DNA of 64,000 bases, taken from Sphaerisporangium dianthi. GTDB lineage: Bacteria; Actinomycetota; Actinomycetes; Streptosporangiales; Streptosporangiaceae. The translations under genes were made by a program, and so were the position numbers. Where the stretch lies: positions 136,875 through 200,874 of the forward strand of contig NZ_JBHSFP010000015.1 in NCBI RefSeq assembly GCF_042654065.1, in the 5' to 3' direction. Of this stretch, positions 42,688-51,863 are shown piece by piece; the first letter of the stretch is position 1, and each line of letters opens with the position of its first letter. The notes under the pieces were generated by a model that searched no databases, was not told the origin of the DNA, and saw only the letters and a list, made by a program, of their open reading frames with translations.

Positions 42688-45239
42688 TGAAGTTCCCGCT
42701 CTCCTGGCTGCGGGAGTACGTCGACCTGCCCGCCGCCACCGCCCACGAGGTCGCCGAGAAGCTCACCGCGGCCGGCCTGAAGCTCGAGGCAGTCGAGTCG
42801 GTCGGCGACGACATCAAGAACGTCGTCGTCGGCGAGGTCCTGTCGATCGAAGAGCTCACCGGCTTCAAGAAGCCCATCCGCTACTGCTCGGTCGAGGTCG
42901 GCGAGGCCGCCCCGCGCTGGGTCATCTGCGGCGCCGCCAACTTCGCCGTGGGCGACCGCGTGGCCGTGGCGCTGCCCGGCGCCGTGCTGCCCGGCGGGTT
43001 CGAGGTCGGGTCCCGCAAGACCTACGGCCACGTCTCCGACGGCATGATCTGCTCGGCGCGCGAGCTCGGCGTCGGCGAGGACCACGGCGGCATCCTCATC
43101 CTGCCCGCCGACACCCACCTGGGCGCCGACGTGGTCGAACTGCTCGGCCTGCGCGACGACGTCATCGAGCTGGAGGTCACCCCCGACCGCGGGTACGCGC
43201 TGTCCATCCGCGGCGTCGCCCGCGAGGTGGCCACCGCCTTCGGCGTGCCCTGGCGCGATCCGGCCGACATCGAGCCGCCCGCCTTCGACGAAGAGGCCTA
43301 CCCCGCCTCCATCGCCGACCCGACGGCCTGTGACCGGTTCGTGCTGCGCTCGGTGTCCGGCTTCGACCCCTCGGCCGAGACGCCCATGTGGATGCAGGTG
43401 CGGCTGTCCCGGGCGGGCATGCGGCCGGTGTCGCTGGCCGTCGACGTCACCAACTACCTGATGATCGAGCTGGGCCAGCCGCTGCACGCCTTCGACCGGT
43501 CCCGGCTCACCGGGCCGGTCGTGGTGCGCAGGGCCGAGCCGGGCGAGACGCTCGAGACCCTCGACCACGTGGTGCGCGAGCTCGATCCCGAGGACATCCT
43601 GATCGCCGACTCCTCCGGGGCGATCTCGATGGCCGGCACCATGGGCGGCCTGGCCACCGAGATCTCCGGCGAGACCGGCGACCTGGTGATCGAGGCGGCC
43701 CACTTCTCGCCCACCGGCACGGCCCGCATGTCGCGCCGCCACAACCTGGTCAGCGAGGCGTCGCGCCGCTTCGAGCGCGGCGTCGACCGCGAGCTGCCGC
43801 TGTACGCCTCCTGGCGCGCGGTGCAGATGCTGGTCGCCTTCGGCGGCGGCACGGCCGACGCCGGGGTCACCCACTCGTTCGTCGACGTCGAGCCGCCGAC
43901 GATCGTCATCCCGGCCGACCACCCCGACCGCGTGGCGGGCATCGCCTATGGTCGCGACACGGTCGTGCGGCGCCTTGAGCAGGTCGGCTGCACGGTCGTC
44001 GCGCAGGGCTCTCAGCAGGCCCTGACGGGCGCCGACGCGGCGCCGGCGGTCCCGGCCGACGTGCTCGAGGGCCCGGCCCGGCCCGACCCTGCCGAACTGC
44101 TGGCCGTGACGCCGCCGTCCTGGCGTCCCGACCTCACCGATCCCAACGACCTCGCCGAGGAGGTCATCCGGCTCGAAGGCTACGAGCGCCTCCCCTCGGT
44201 GCTGCCGGCCGCCCCGGCCGGCGCCGGCCTGACCGAGGCCCAGCGGCTGCGCCGCCGCGTCGGCCGCGCCCTCGCCGCCGCCGGGTACGTCGAGACGCTC
44301 GCCTACCCGTTCATCGGCACGCGCGACCTGGACGGATTGCAGCTGTCCGCGGGCGACCCGCGGCGCCGCACGGCCCGGCTGGCCAACCCGCTGAGCGAGG
44401 ACGAGCCGCTCATGCGCACCACGCTGCTGCCCGGCCTGTTCAAGACCCTGGTCCGCAACATCGGACGCGGTGCCGGCGACGTGGCGCTCTTCGAGTCCGG
44501 GCTGGTCTACCGCCCCGAGCCGGACGCCCCGGCCAAGGCGCCGGTGCTCGGGGTCGAGCGCAGGCCCACCGACGACGAGCTGGCCACCATCGCGGCGGCG
44601 CTGCCCCGGCAGCCCCTGCGGGTGGCCGTCGTGCTCGCCGGTGAGCACGACCGGTCCGGCTGGTGGGGCGAGGGACGCCAGGCGGGCTGGGCCGACGCCG
44701 TCGAGGCGGCGCGCCTGGTCGCCCGCGAGGCGGGGGCCGAGGTGGTGGTGCGCGCCGACCGGCACGAGCCGTGGCACCCCGGCCGGTGCGCCGCGCTGTA
44801 CTTCGGGGAGGCGCTGCTCGGCCACGCCGGCGAGCTGCACCCGCGCGTCGTCGAGGCCTTCGGCCTGCCGCCGCGCACCTGCGCGATGGAGCTGGAGCTC
44901 AGCGTCATCGAGGCCGATCTTCCCGGCCCGGTGCAGGCCCGCCCGGTCTCGGCCTACCCCGTGGCCACACAGGACGTCGCGCTCATCGTCCCGGCCGGGG
45001 TCCCGGTCGCCGACGTGGAGGCCGCGCTGCGCGAGGGCGCGGGCGAGCTGCTCGAGTCGATCAGGCTGTTCGACGTCTACACCGGGTCGCAGGCCGGCGA
45101 GGGCAACAAGTCGCTGGCCTACACCCTGCGCTTCCGCGCCGCCGACCGCACGCTGACCGTCGAGGAGACCACCGCGGCCCGTGACGCCGCGGTGGCCCTG
45201 GCCGGCGAACGCACAGGGGCACAGCTGCGCGGCGCGTGA
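42687..45239 (+). CDS. pheT: Phenylalanine--tRNA ligase beta subunit
   Basis: 850 residues. Starts MKFPLSWLREYVDLP; tRNA-binding OB domain at about 40-150 (VICGAANFAVGDRVAVALPGA), B3/B4 editing domain about 210-380 (PLHAFDRSRL, MAGTMGG, TGTARMSRRHNL), B5 domain about 410-480, catalytic-like core and the anticodon-binding FDX-ACB domain in the last 95 residues (SAYPVATQDVALIV). The ATG shares a base with the pheS stop. A strong hairpin separates it from the convergent penicillin acylase gene. Confidence 0.96.
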   Translation: MKFPLSWLREYVDLPAATAHEVAEKLTAAGLKLEAVESVGDDIKNVVVGEVLSIEELTGFKKPIRYCSVEVGEAAPRWVICGAANFAVGDRVAVALPGAVLPGGFEVGSRKTYGHVSDGMICSARELGVGEDHGGILILPADTHLGADVVELLGLRDDVIELEVTPDRGYALSIRGVAREVATAFGVPWRDPADIEPPAFDEEAYPASIADPTACDRFVLRSVSGFDPSAETPMWMQVRLSRAGMRPVSLAVDVTNYLMIELGQPLHAFDRSRLTGPVVVRRAEPGETLETLDHVVRELDPEDILIADSSGAISMAGTMGGLATEISGETGDLVIEAAHFSPTGTARMSRRHNLVSEASRRFERGVDRELPLYASWRAVQMLVAFGGGTADAGVTHSFVDVEPPTIVIPADHPDRVAGIAYGRDTVVRRLEQVGCTVVAQGSQQALTGADAAPAVPADVLEGPARPDPAELLAVTPPSWRPDLTDPNDLAEEVIRLEGYERLPSVLPAAPAGAGLTEAQRLRRRVGRALAAAGYVETLAYPFIGTRDLDGLQLSAGDPRRRTARLANPLSEDEPLMRTTLLPGLFKTLVRNIGRGAGDVALFESGLVYRPEPDAPAKAPVLGVERRPTDDELATIAAALPRQPLRVAVVLAGEHDRSGWWGEGRQAGWADAVEAARLVAREAGAEVVVRADRHEPWHPGRCAALYFGEALLGHAGELHPRVVEAFGLPPRTCAMELELSVIEADLPGPVQARPVSAYPVATQDVALIVPAGVPVADVEAALREGAGELLESIRLFDVYTGSQAGEGNKSLAYTLRFRAADRTLTVEETTAARDAAVALAGERTGAQLRGA

Positions 45240-45274
45240 CCCGCTCGCACGAGCGGCCGCTCTGGCCGATCACG

Positions 45275-45309
45275 GGGGGCGGCGGTGGATCCGGTCCACC
45301 GCCGCCCCC
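45275..45309. terminator. Bidirectional terminator between pheT and the acylase gene
   Basis: A perfect 15-base stem: GGGGGCGGCGGTGGA (45275-45289) with TCCACCGCCGCCCCC (45295-45309) around TCCGG. It lies between two converging genes. Confidence 0.8.
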
Positions 45310-45317
45310 TGACGCGA

Positions 45318-48300
45318 TCAGCGGGAGTAGGCCTCCATCTCATACAGCGAGTAGCCGTAGGACGTCCCGCGGGTGACGCCCTGCATGCGGAGGTAGCGGG
45401 TGCCGACCGGGGCGAAGGTCACGTTGTCCACGCCGCCGTTCCCCGCGGTGGTGGAGTACACCGTCGTCCACGCCGACCCGTCGGCCGAGGTCTGGACGCG
45501 GTAGGCCGCCCCGTAGGCCGCCTCCCAGCGCAGCACCACCCGGGCCACGGTCCTGGACGATCCGAGGTCGACCCGCAGCCACTGGTCATCGCTTGCGGCG
45601 CTGGCCCAGCGGGTGGTGGGGTCGCCGTCGATCGCCCTGCCCGCCGGATACGGCGGGAGCAGCTGGAAGCTGGAGGCGCGGGCGCTCCCGCCGGCCGCCA
45701 GGTTGGAGATCGGGTCGCCCCGGTGGGCGGGGAACGACACGGCCTGCTGGTAGGTCGGCCGGTTCTGCCACGAGATCAGCGACTGCTTGATCCCGCCGAG
45801 CGGCGAGTGGCGGATGGCGTCGGCGCACCACTGGTCGCCGGCCGAACACGCGTCGTCGGCCGGATAGGTGGTGGCAGCCGGCTCGGCGAGCGCCGCCGAC
45901 AGGCTGTCCAGCAGGACGGAGCGGCAGCCGGCCACCGTGCCGTCGCCGCAGAACTTCGCGGGCAGCGGCCCGGCCACCGGGTCGCCGAGCACCGACCGGA
46001 CGTCCTTGCTCACATACCCCCACCATCCGTACTGGAAGGACGAGCCCTTGTGGGTCTGGGCCTCGTTCGCCGAGGTCGGGAAGCCGGACAGGTCGCCCTG
46101 CTGGTGGCCGGACGGCGACTCGTTGATCTGCATGGCGTCGACCAGCGACTGGTAGAGGCCGTCGCCCAGGCCTGGCCTGAACTCGGCCCTGACCAGCTTC
46201 GGCCACCATGCGTCGAACGCGCGGATGGCGTCCGCGTGCGCGTAGGTCTTGCTGCCGGGCGAGGTCTCGAGCCTCTTCGCGCCGGCGGAGGCCCACGCCG
46301 ACAGCTTGGTCACCGCCGAGGCGAGGGCAGGGTCGGAGACGGCCGAGCCGCCGATCACCCGCAGCAGGTCCGGCAGCACCTCCTTGCCTCGCAGGTCGGT
46401 GACCGCGGCGTCGGCCATGATCCTCACGGTGCCCGCCCGGTCGAGCCTGCCCGCCCCGGCCAGCGCCGCCTTCACGGGCCGGTCGAGCAGATCCACCCGG
46501 TGCACCGGACCGAAGCTGAAGTTGCCGTCGGCCGCGCCGAAGTCCTTGGCCTGCTTGTTGTTCCAGCTCACCAGGTAGTCCTGAGCGGCCGTCTGCGGAT
46601 GGGCGGAGGCCGGCAGGTAGGTCGCGCTGTTGGTCGCCGGGTCGAAGCCCGCCCATTCGTGCGCCGCGTCGGCGGTCATCGGCAGGTTGGGGTCGGAGAC
46701 CGCGGACCTGGCCGGGACGTCGCCCGACATGAAGTACGCCGCCTCGGTGGAGTTGACGTAGAACCAGTTGAAGGCGAAGCCGATCTCCGACGCCGAAGCC
46801 GCGAAGGCGGCGGCGTCCCCCATCTGGGCCGGGTCGTTGAACATCTGGAAGCCGACCGCCGACTCGGCCTCGTGCTGGTAGGTCGAGCGCAGGGCGGTGA
46901 AGGCCGTCGGCTGCCCGCCGACGGTGCCGCGCCAGGTCACCAGGCCGTACTTGGTGCGATGGACGACCAGGTCGTAGGAGCCGGCGGAGGTGGTGTCGGC
47001 GACGTTCGGCTTCCAGGAGTTGGTCTTCTTGAGCGTCTCCATGGCCGTGCAGGCGCCGTGGTACAGGTAGTGGTCCGAGGCGGTGGTCACCGTGCCGCCG
47101 CCGGGGTCGCACAGCTGCAGCGCGTAGGTGTCGGTGATGTCCTCACCGGCCGAGGTCGCGCTCCAGGCGTAGTCGGTGCCCCGGCCGAGCAGCACGTACA
47201 GGTTGAGCCCGGCGAAGGCCACCCCGCGCGAGCGGATGCCCGGCCCCGACAGTTCCTGCAGCATGAGCAGCTGGGGCGCGAAGTAGCCGGTCTGCGGGCC
47301 GAACACCGCGATGGGGTGCCCGGTCGTGGACTCCGCGGCCGACACCACGACGGCGTTGGACATGCCGGGCTTGGAGTTGTCGACGGTCAGCCCGGGAAGG
47401 ACCCCCTTGGCCGGCGAGGTCGAGGTGGTGGCCGACCCGCTCTCGTTACGCGTGATGTCCACCGGCGCCGTCGTCCCGGCGTCGGGCAGCACCACCCCGG
47501 TCGCGCCGGGGGCCGCCCCGAACGGGAAGCTCTGCCCGTTGTGCAGGGTGAGCGTGGTCTCCGGGTCGTTCTGCGCCCGGAACGCCGCCCAGACCTGGTC
47601 TCCGGCCGCCGTGCCGTACTTGGCGCGGGCCGCGACGCGGACCAGGGCGGACTGCATCTCGGCGCCGCCGCCCCCGCCGAACAGCCCGCCGATCACCCCG
47701 GAGACCGCGATCAGGTCGGTCATGGTGAAGTCCTGCGGACCACCGGCGTTGGTGATCGCGTCGAGGTGGCCGGTCAGGACGTACTCGCCGGGACAGTTGC
47801 GGTCGGCCATGCAGCGGTCGATGTAGGCGTTGATGCCGTTCACGTAGTTCTGCACGTCGGCGTACAGCTGGGCGCCGCGCGTGCCGGAGTCCCGGATGCG
47901 GGTGATCTGCGTCTGCAGGTCGGCCTCGGTGTAGGGGGAGTTGCGCCAGACGCTCTGCTCCAGGGCCCGGTTGCCCGGCGCGCCTCCGGCGAACGGCGTC
48001 AGCTCGCCCCGCCCGACGTGCCGCATGAGGTCCATCAGCCACAGGCGGTCCTGCGCGCCGGCGTATCCGGCGCCGAACATGGTGCCCTCGCGGGTGGTCC
48101 CGGTGACGTGCGGGACGCCGGTGGCCTTGTCCCGGACGATGGTCACGTCCGAGCGAGGGCTGGTCGTGCTCTCCACCTGCCCGGCCGGCACCCCGAAGGA
48201 GCCGTCGTTGAAGAAGGAGGCGATCTGGTCCTCGGTCAGGCCCGTGTAGCCGGAGATGAGACCGGCGTACTTGCCGAGCTGGTCGCCCGAGTGCCGCGGC

Positions 48301-48503
48301 ATGGTGCCGAGCGCCTGGTTGGCGAGGATCTCCACCAGGGTCGCGTTGCCGTTCTGGCCGGGCGGCAGCACGTCGGCGCACTGACCGAGGCAGTAGTCGT
48401 CGGCGGTGTACGTGGCCGCCGATGCGGGCACGACGGGGGATGCCAGCGTGAGGATCACGAGCGCGGAGGCCACCGTGATCGTCCGCCGGAGGCGTGCGTG
48501 CAT
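45318..48503 (-). CDS. Secreted penicillin acylase-family Ntn hydrolase with discoidin domain
   Basis: 1061 residues. A Sec signal peptide (MHARLRRTITVASALVILTL to ASAA) is followed by a penicillin acylase-type alpha region (VPHVTGTTREGTMFGAGYAGAQDRLW), a linker and the new N terminus of the beta chain at Ser382 in KPGMSNAVVV, the expected autocatalytic cleavage and nucleophile. Family enzymes hydrolyse amides such as beta-lactams, acyl-homoserine lactones or lipopeptides. Near the C terminus (about 930-1061) a discoidin/F5-8C-like carbohydrate-binding domain appears (ARASSFQLLPPYPAGRAIDGD, TTRWASAASDDQWLRVDLG). The substrate is unknown. ATG 48503 is chosen since the signal peptide begins there. 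Confidence 0.85.
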   Translation of the reverse strand: MHARLRRTITVASALVILTLASPVVPASAATYTADDYCLGQCADVLPPGQNGNATLVEILANQALGTMPRHSGDQLGKYAGLISGYTGLTEDQIASFFNDGSFGVPAGQVESTTSPRSDVTIVRDKATGVPHVTGTTREGTMFGAGYAGAQDRLWLMDLMRHVGRGELTPFAGGAPGNRALEQSVWRNSPYTEADLQTQITRIRDSGTRGAQLYADVQNYVNGINAYIDRCMADRNCPGEYVLTGHLDAITNAGGPQDFTMTDLIAVSGVIGGLFGGGGGAEMQSALVRVAARAKYGTAAGDQVWAAFRAQNDPETTLTLHNGQSFPFGAAPGATGVVLPDAGTTAPVDITRNESGSATTSTSPAKGVLPGLTVDNSKPGMSNAVVVSAAESTTGHPIAVFGPQTGYFAPQLLMLQELSGPGIRSRGVAFAGLNLYVLLGRGTDYAWSATSAGEDITDTYALQLCDPGGGTVTTASDHYLYHGACTAMETLKKTNSWKPNVADTTSAGSYDLVVHRTKYGLVTWRGTVGGQPTAFTALRSTYQHEAESAVGFQMFNDPAQMGDAAAFAASASEIGFAFNWFYVNSTEAAYFMSGDVPARSAVSDPNLPMTADAAHEWAGFDPATNSATYLPASAHPQTAAQDYLVSWNNKQAKDFGAADGNFSFGPVHRVDLLDRPVKAALAGAGRLDRAGTVRIMADAAVTDLRGKEVLPDLLRVIGGSAVSDPALASAVTKLSAWASAGAKRLETSPGSKTYAHADAIRAFDAWWPKLVRAEFRPGLGDGLYQSLVDAMQINESPSGHQQGDLSGFPTSANEAQTHKGSSFQYGWWGYVSKDVRSVLGDPVAGPLPAKFCGDGTVAGCRSVLLDSLSAALAEPAATTYPADDACSAGDQWCADAIRHSPLGGIKQSLISWQNRPTYQQAVSFPAHRGDPISNLAAGGSARASSFQLLPPYPAGRAIDGDPTTRWASAASDDQWLRVDLGSSRTVARVVLRWEAAYGAAYRVQTSADGSAWTTVYSTTAGNGGVDNVTFAPVGTRYLRMQGVTRGTSYGYSLYEMEAYSR

Positions 48504-48705
48504 GTGAGAGGACCCCCAAAACATGAGGCGTACTCGAATGTTGGGAGGAACATACGCTCGCGCCAACACCGGATCAATGGCCGATGTGATATCCGCCGTC
48601 CCCGATCCATGACCCCCGGTGGAGAACCGCGTCAGCCCGCCGGTGCGGGCGTCGCGACGACCTCACAAGGCCCGCACGCAGCGTCACACGCACGCGGGGG
48701 TTTGG

Positions 48706-50016
48706 TCACGTGGTCACCGGTTGCTCGCGGCGGGCGCGTTCGGCGAGGGCGTGTTCGTCGGTGCGGGCGTCGTACTGCCGGAACTTGGGCAGCACGGTGG
48801 CCATCGCGGCGACCGCGCCCATGCACAGCAGCCCGCCGAAGCCGAGGGAGAAGCGGGCGCCTCCGGCCTGGGCCAGGAACCCGGCCCTGGCGTCGCCGAG
48901 CATGGGGCCGGTGGAGTAGGAGAGCAGCTCGATGCCCGCCAGCCGCCCGCGGTACTCGTCGGGGATCGTCTGGTTCCAGATGATGCCGCGGAAGACACCG
49001 CTGATCATGTCGGCGGCTCCGGCGAAGGCCAGCAGGGCGGCCATCAGCCAGATGTTGGGCATCAGGGAGGCCAGGGCGACACCGGCGCCCCACAGCGTCG
49101 CCGCGATGATCACCGCGCGGCCGTGGCGGTGGACGTGCGCGGTCCAGCCGGAGGTGGCGGAGGCGATCACCGAGCCGATGCCCCCTGCCGCGTACAGAAC
49201 GCCGAGGGCGGTGGGTGCGCGTAGTTCGTCGGCGAGGAACGGGAACAGCGCGTTGGAGAACGCGAACACCATGGCGGCGATGTCGACGAGGTAGGTGCCC
49301 ATCAGGTCGGGGCGGCGGACGGCGTAGCGCACGCCCTCGACCAGCGAGCGCAGCGATGCGGGTGTGTGGTCCCCGGCTCGGGCCACCGGCCGCACCCGTA
49401 CGAGCAGCAGCAAGGACAGCAGGAAGGAGAGGATGTCGATGCCGTAGGAGGTCGCCGGGCCGAAGGCCACCACGATCAGGCCGCCGGCGGCCGGACCGAC
49501 GATCATGCCGGCGTTGCGGGCCAGGCCCTGGAGGGCGAAGGCCGCGCCCATCTGGTCGAGCTTGAGGACCCGGTTGATGATCGCCTGTTCGCTGGGGCCG
49601 CGCAGGCTGGAGAGCCCGGCCGACAGCCCGGCCACCACGTACAGCACGGGGACCTGGGCCGGCGCGGGGAGCACCAGGGCGTTGAGCAGCAGGAGCGCCG
49701 AGGTGAGGCACAGCCCGACCTCGGACCAGATGACGATCTTGCGCCGGTCGAGCGCGTCGGCGATCGCGCCTCCCCACAGGCCGCAGACGACCATGGGCGC
49801 GAACTCCGCCAGGCTGACCAGGCCCACCGCGACGTAGGAGCCGGTGAGCTGCTTCATCTGGAAGGGCACGGCCACCATGGTCATCAAGCTGCCGAACATC
49901 GTGACCAGGCTGGAGGAGAACAACAGCCGGAAGTCGCGCGAGTCCCGTAACGGGCTGACGTCCATCCGCAGACGCAGCAGCAATGTCTTCAGCGATCGGG
50001 CGGGACTCGTCGACAC
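48706..50016 (-). CDS. MFS exporter (EntS/MFS_3-like)
   Basis: 436 residues, about 12 membrane helices. The start resembles MFS_3 exporters (SRDFRLLFSSSLVTMFGSLM, then VAVPFQMKQLTGS), with the A-loop LWGGAIADALDRRK between helices 2 and 3. Family members export siderophores and drugs; the substrate cannot be read. GTG 50016 is chosen because a promoter lies directly ahead and no Shine-Dalgarno sequence is present (leaderless); the frame stays open to 50133. It is transcribed toward the acylase gene, about 200 bases away. Confidence 0.85.
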   Translation of the reverse strand: MSTSPARSLKTLLLRLRMDVSPLRDSRDFRLLFSSSLVTMFGSLMTMVAVPFQMKQLTGSYVAVGLVSLAEFAPMVVCGLWGGAIADALDRRKIVIWSEVGLCLTSALLLLNALVLPAPAQVPVLYVVAGLSAGLSSLRGPSEQAIINRVLKLDQMGAAFALQGLARNAGMIVGPAAGGLIVVAFGPATSYGIDILSFLLSLLLLVRVRPVARAGDHTPASLRSLVEGVRYAVRRPDLMGTYLVDIAAMVFAFSNALFPFLADELRAPTALGVLYAAGGIGSVIASATSGWTAHVHRHGRAVIIAATLWGAGVALASLMPNIWLMAALLAFAGAADMISGVFRGIIWNQTIPDEYRGRLAGIELLSYSTGPMLGDARAGFLAQAGGARFSLGFGGLLCMGAVAAMATVLPKFRQYDARTDEHALAERARREQPVTT

Positions 50017-50024
50017 AGGCGGCA

Positions 50025-50054
50025 AGTCTGAACGCCCGCACACGGTCCCGGCAA
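50025..50054 (-). promoter_or_regulatory. Promoter for a leaderless transcript of the MFS gene
   Basis: On the minus strand TTGCCG (50054 to 50049) is followed after 18 bases by CAGACT (50030 to 50025). The GTG start comes eight bases later. Confidence 0.45.
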
Positions 50055-50464
50055 CCCATTTTCCGCTGGGCCGGCCCATCCCCGGTCGCCGGACGGACCT
50101 CGCGCCATGCCGCGCTTCGCCCGATGATCTCACTCCGTCCGTCGGCTCACATGCTCAGGTGCGCGTAGACCGTCAGTTGACCGAAGTCACCGAACTGCGC
50201 GGTCATCCGGTTTCCCAGACGAATGCCGGATGCGACCGAGGGGGTTTCCGGCGCCGGAGTGTGGTGCCGGCAAATGGCGGCGCCCTCGTGCGCGCGGTGA
50301 AAGTGGCGGAGATGCGACAGCCGTAAGGGAGCCGTCGTGCCTTGCCCATCGAAGACCAAGATGAACGCGGTCGTCCGCCTAATTCTATCGCCGGGTTTAC
50401 CAGCCTTCAGCCCGTCACGTATTCGTCGGCTGACATGATCCATGCCGAAGCGGAGTGAGTTAGT
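50055..50464. other. Divergent intergenic stretch between MFS and PAP2 genes
   Basis: No supported gene. A 98-codon frame on the minus strand (50147-50443) has no family match by eye, no ribosome site and no typical codon bias. AT-richer sequence near 50375-50440 may hold promoters. Confidence 0.4.
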
Positions 50465-51268
50465 GTGCCGCGCATGAGTTTACGTGAGGTGGCCGTCGGC
50501 CGGTTGTCGCGCCTGGTCGAATGGGTCCGGTCGGCCGCACTCGCCGGGAAGGTAGGCGGGCGCCCCGCACCGCTCCTCGAAGTGGCCGGCCTGTCGCTCG
50601 TGATCCTGCTCTTCGCACGGCTTCATGCCGCCGCCGGGAAAGACGCCGCGGCCGCCACCGCCAACGCTTCGGCCCTGCAATCCATGGAGCGGGCCCTCCA
50701 CGTGGACATCGCGCTGAGAGCGAATCAGTGGCTGACCGAGCATCCGGCCCTCATCCAGTCGGCGGTGTACTACTACCGCCTGTACTACGTCGCGATCATC
50801 GGTGTGCTGGTGTGGGTATTCGTCCGGCGCGCCGATGTCTACGTGAAGGTCCGCCGGACCCTTGTCACGATGCTCGTCCTCGTGCTGCCCGTTTTCTGGG
50901 CGCTGCCCATGTCGCCCCCACGGTTCGCCCTGCCGGGCGTCGTCGACGTCATCGCCGAGCACGACATCCTGGGCGGCCATGCCTCACGAGAGGTCGAGAA
51001 CGGCCAGAACATCTATTCGGCGATGCCCAGCATGCACATGGGGTGGTCGCTGTGGTGCGCGTATGCCGTGTGGTGCGCGCTGCGGGCCTCCCATCCGCGA
51101 TCGGCGTCGCTCGCGTGGATCTTTCCACTGGGCATGGCGGCGGTCGTGCTCGTCACCGGGAACCACTACGTGCTCGACATCGCCGGTAGCGCCGTGTTGC
51201 TGGCCGTCTCCATCGCGGTCGTGTCAGCGTGGGGCCACCTCGCCGAGCGCCGGCGTGCCCGGCATTGA
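50465..51268 (+). CDS. PAP2-superfamily membrane protein (inositolphosphotransferase-like)
   Basis: 267 residues with about six membrane helices (for example LLEVAGLSLVILLFARLHAA, YVAIIGVLVWVFV, LVTMLVLVLPVFWALPM). The PAP2 motifs are AMPSMHMGWSLW (motif 2, SMH with catalytic His) and GNHYVLDIAGS (motif 3, His and Asp). Motif 1 KxxxxxxRP is not clear, as in the Aur1/inositol phosphorylceramide synthase branch. It may transfer or remove phospho-alcohol groups on a lipid at the outer face. GTG start with GGAGTGAG; the next ATG is three codons on. Confidence 0.78.
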   Translation: MPRMSLREVAVGRLSRLVEWVRSAALAGKVGGRPAPLLEVAGLSLVILLFARLHAAAGKDAAAATANASALQSMERALHVDIALRANQWLTEHPALIQSAVYYYRLYYVAIIGVLVWVFVRRADVYVKVRRTLVTMLVLVLPVFWALPMSPPRFALPGVVDVIAEHDILGGHASREVENGQNIYSAMPSMHMGWSLWCAYAVWCALRASHPRSASLAWIFPLGMAAVVLVTGNHYVLDIAGSAVLLAVSIAVVSAWGHLAERRRARH

Positions 51269-51451
51269 GCGCTCGCGGACGGTCACGATAAGGGCGGCGG
51301 AGGACCTCGGAAAGGGACAGGTGTCTCGTTTCCCGGTTTCGCCGATGTCGCTCCACTCTATGTGCGGCCTGTCGAGCTGAATGCACTCCTGTAAGAGTCC
51401 GTGCGGGGGCTCCATGCGTGACTTCGGTGGCGATTCCGCGATCTCGGGCAG

Positions 51452-51769
51452 GTGATATGTCATGGCGTTGGAGCAAGAAATGAGGAGTTGTACACGCGGC
51501 CGCGCGCATTCCTGTATGACGGGCGCGTGCTCGTCGCCTTCAATCCCGCGTCTCCCGGCCGAAGGTTCGGCGACGACCCACATGTGCTCGATCGCATGAT
51601 GGAAGGACTGCGCTTCGAGGTCGTCGGTCCGGAAGTCCAAGAAGACTTCGTGGACGTGGACGAGAGCATCGGTTCGGCACTGGCGCTCATCGGACGGGTC
51701 ACAGGAACCGACATGGCCGCCGACTGGATCGAGGTGTCGCACTCTCGCATCAGAGGCACCTCCTCCTGA
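51452..51769 (+). pseudogene. DUF6461-like remnant
   Basis: 105 codons. The part FLYDGRVLVAFNPASPGRR and the stretch SIGSALALIGRVTG resemble the C-terminal half of actinomycete DUF6461 proteins; the N-terminal half is missing and no ribosome site precedes the GTG. It is most likely a 5'-truncated remnant. Family assignment rests on a visual match only. Confidence 0.4.
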
Positions 51770-51863
51770 GAGATCCAGCCGGCGGTGGAGCACGTCTCGG
51801 CGCCTGCGGTGACCGGCGCCTCGTCGCGGCCCGGCGGCCGGGAGCGTCCAGGCCGCGGGGAGG

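Noticed and set aside
45285..48983. 1232-codon plus-strand frame opposite the acylase gene
   Set aside because: Arg/Gly/Val-rich shadow; the acylase on the other strand has signal peptide, catalytic Ser and domain order.
50147..50443. 98-codon minus-strand frame between MFS and PAP2 genes
   Set aside because: No ribosome site or recognisable domain; kept only as a remark in the intergenic entry.
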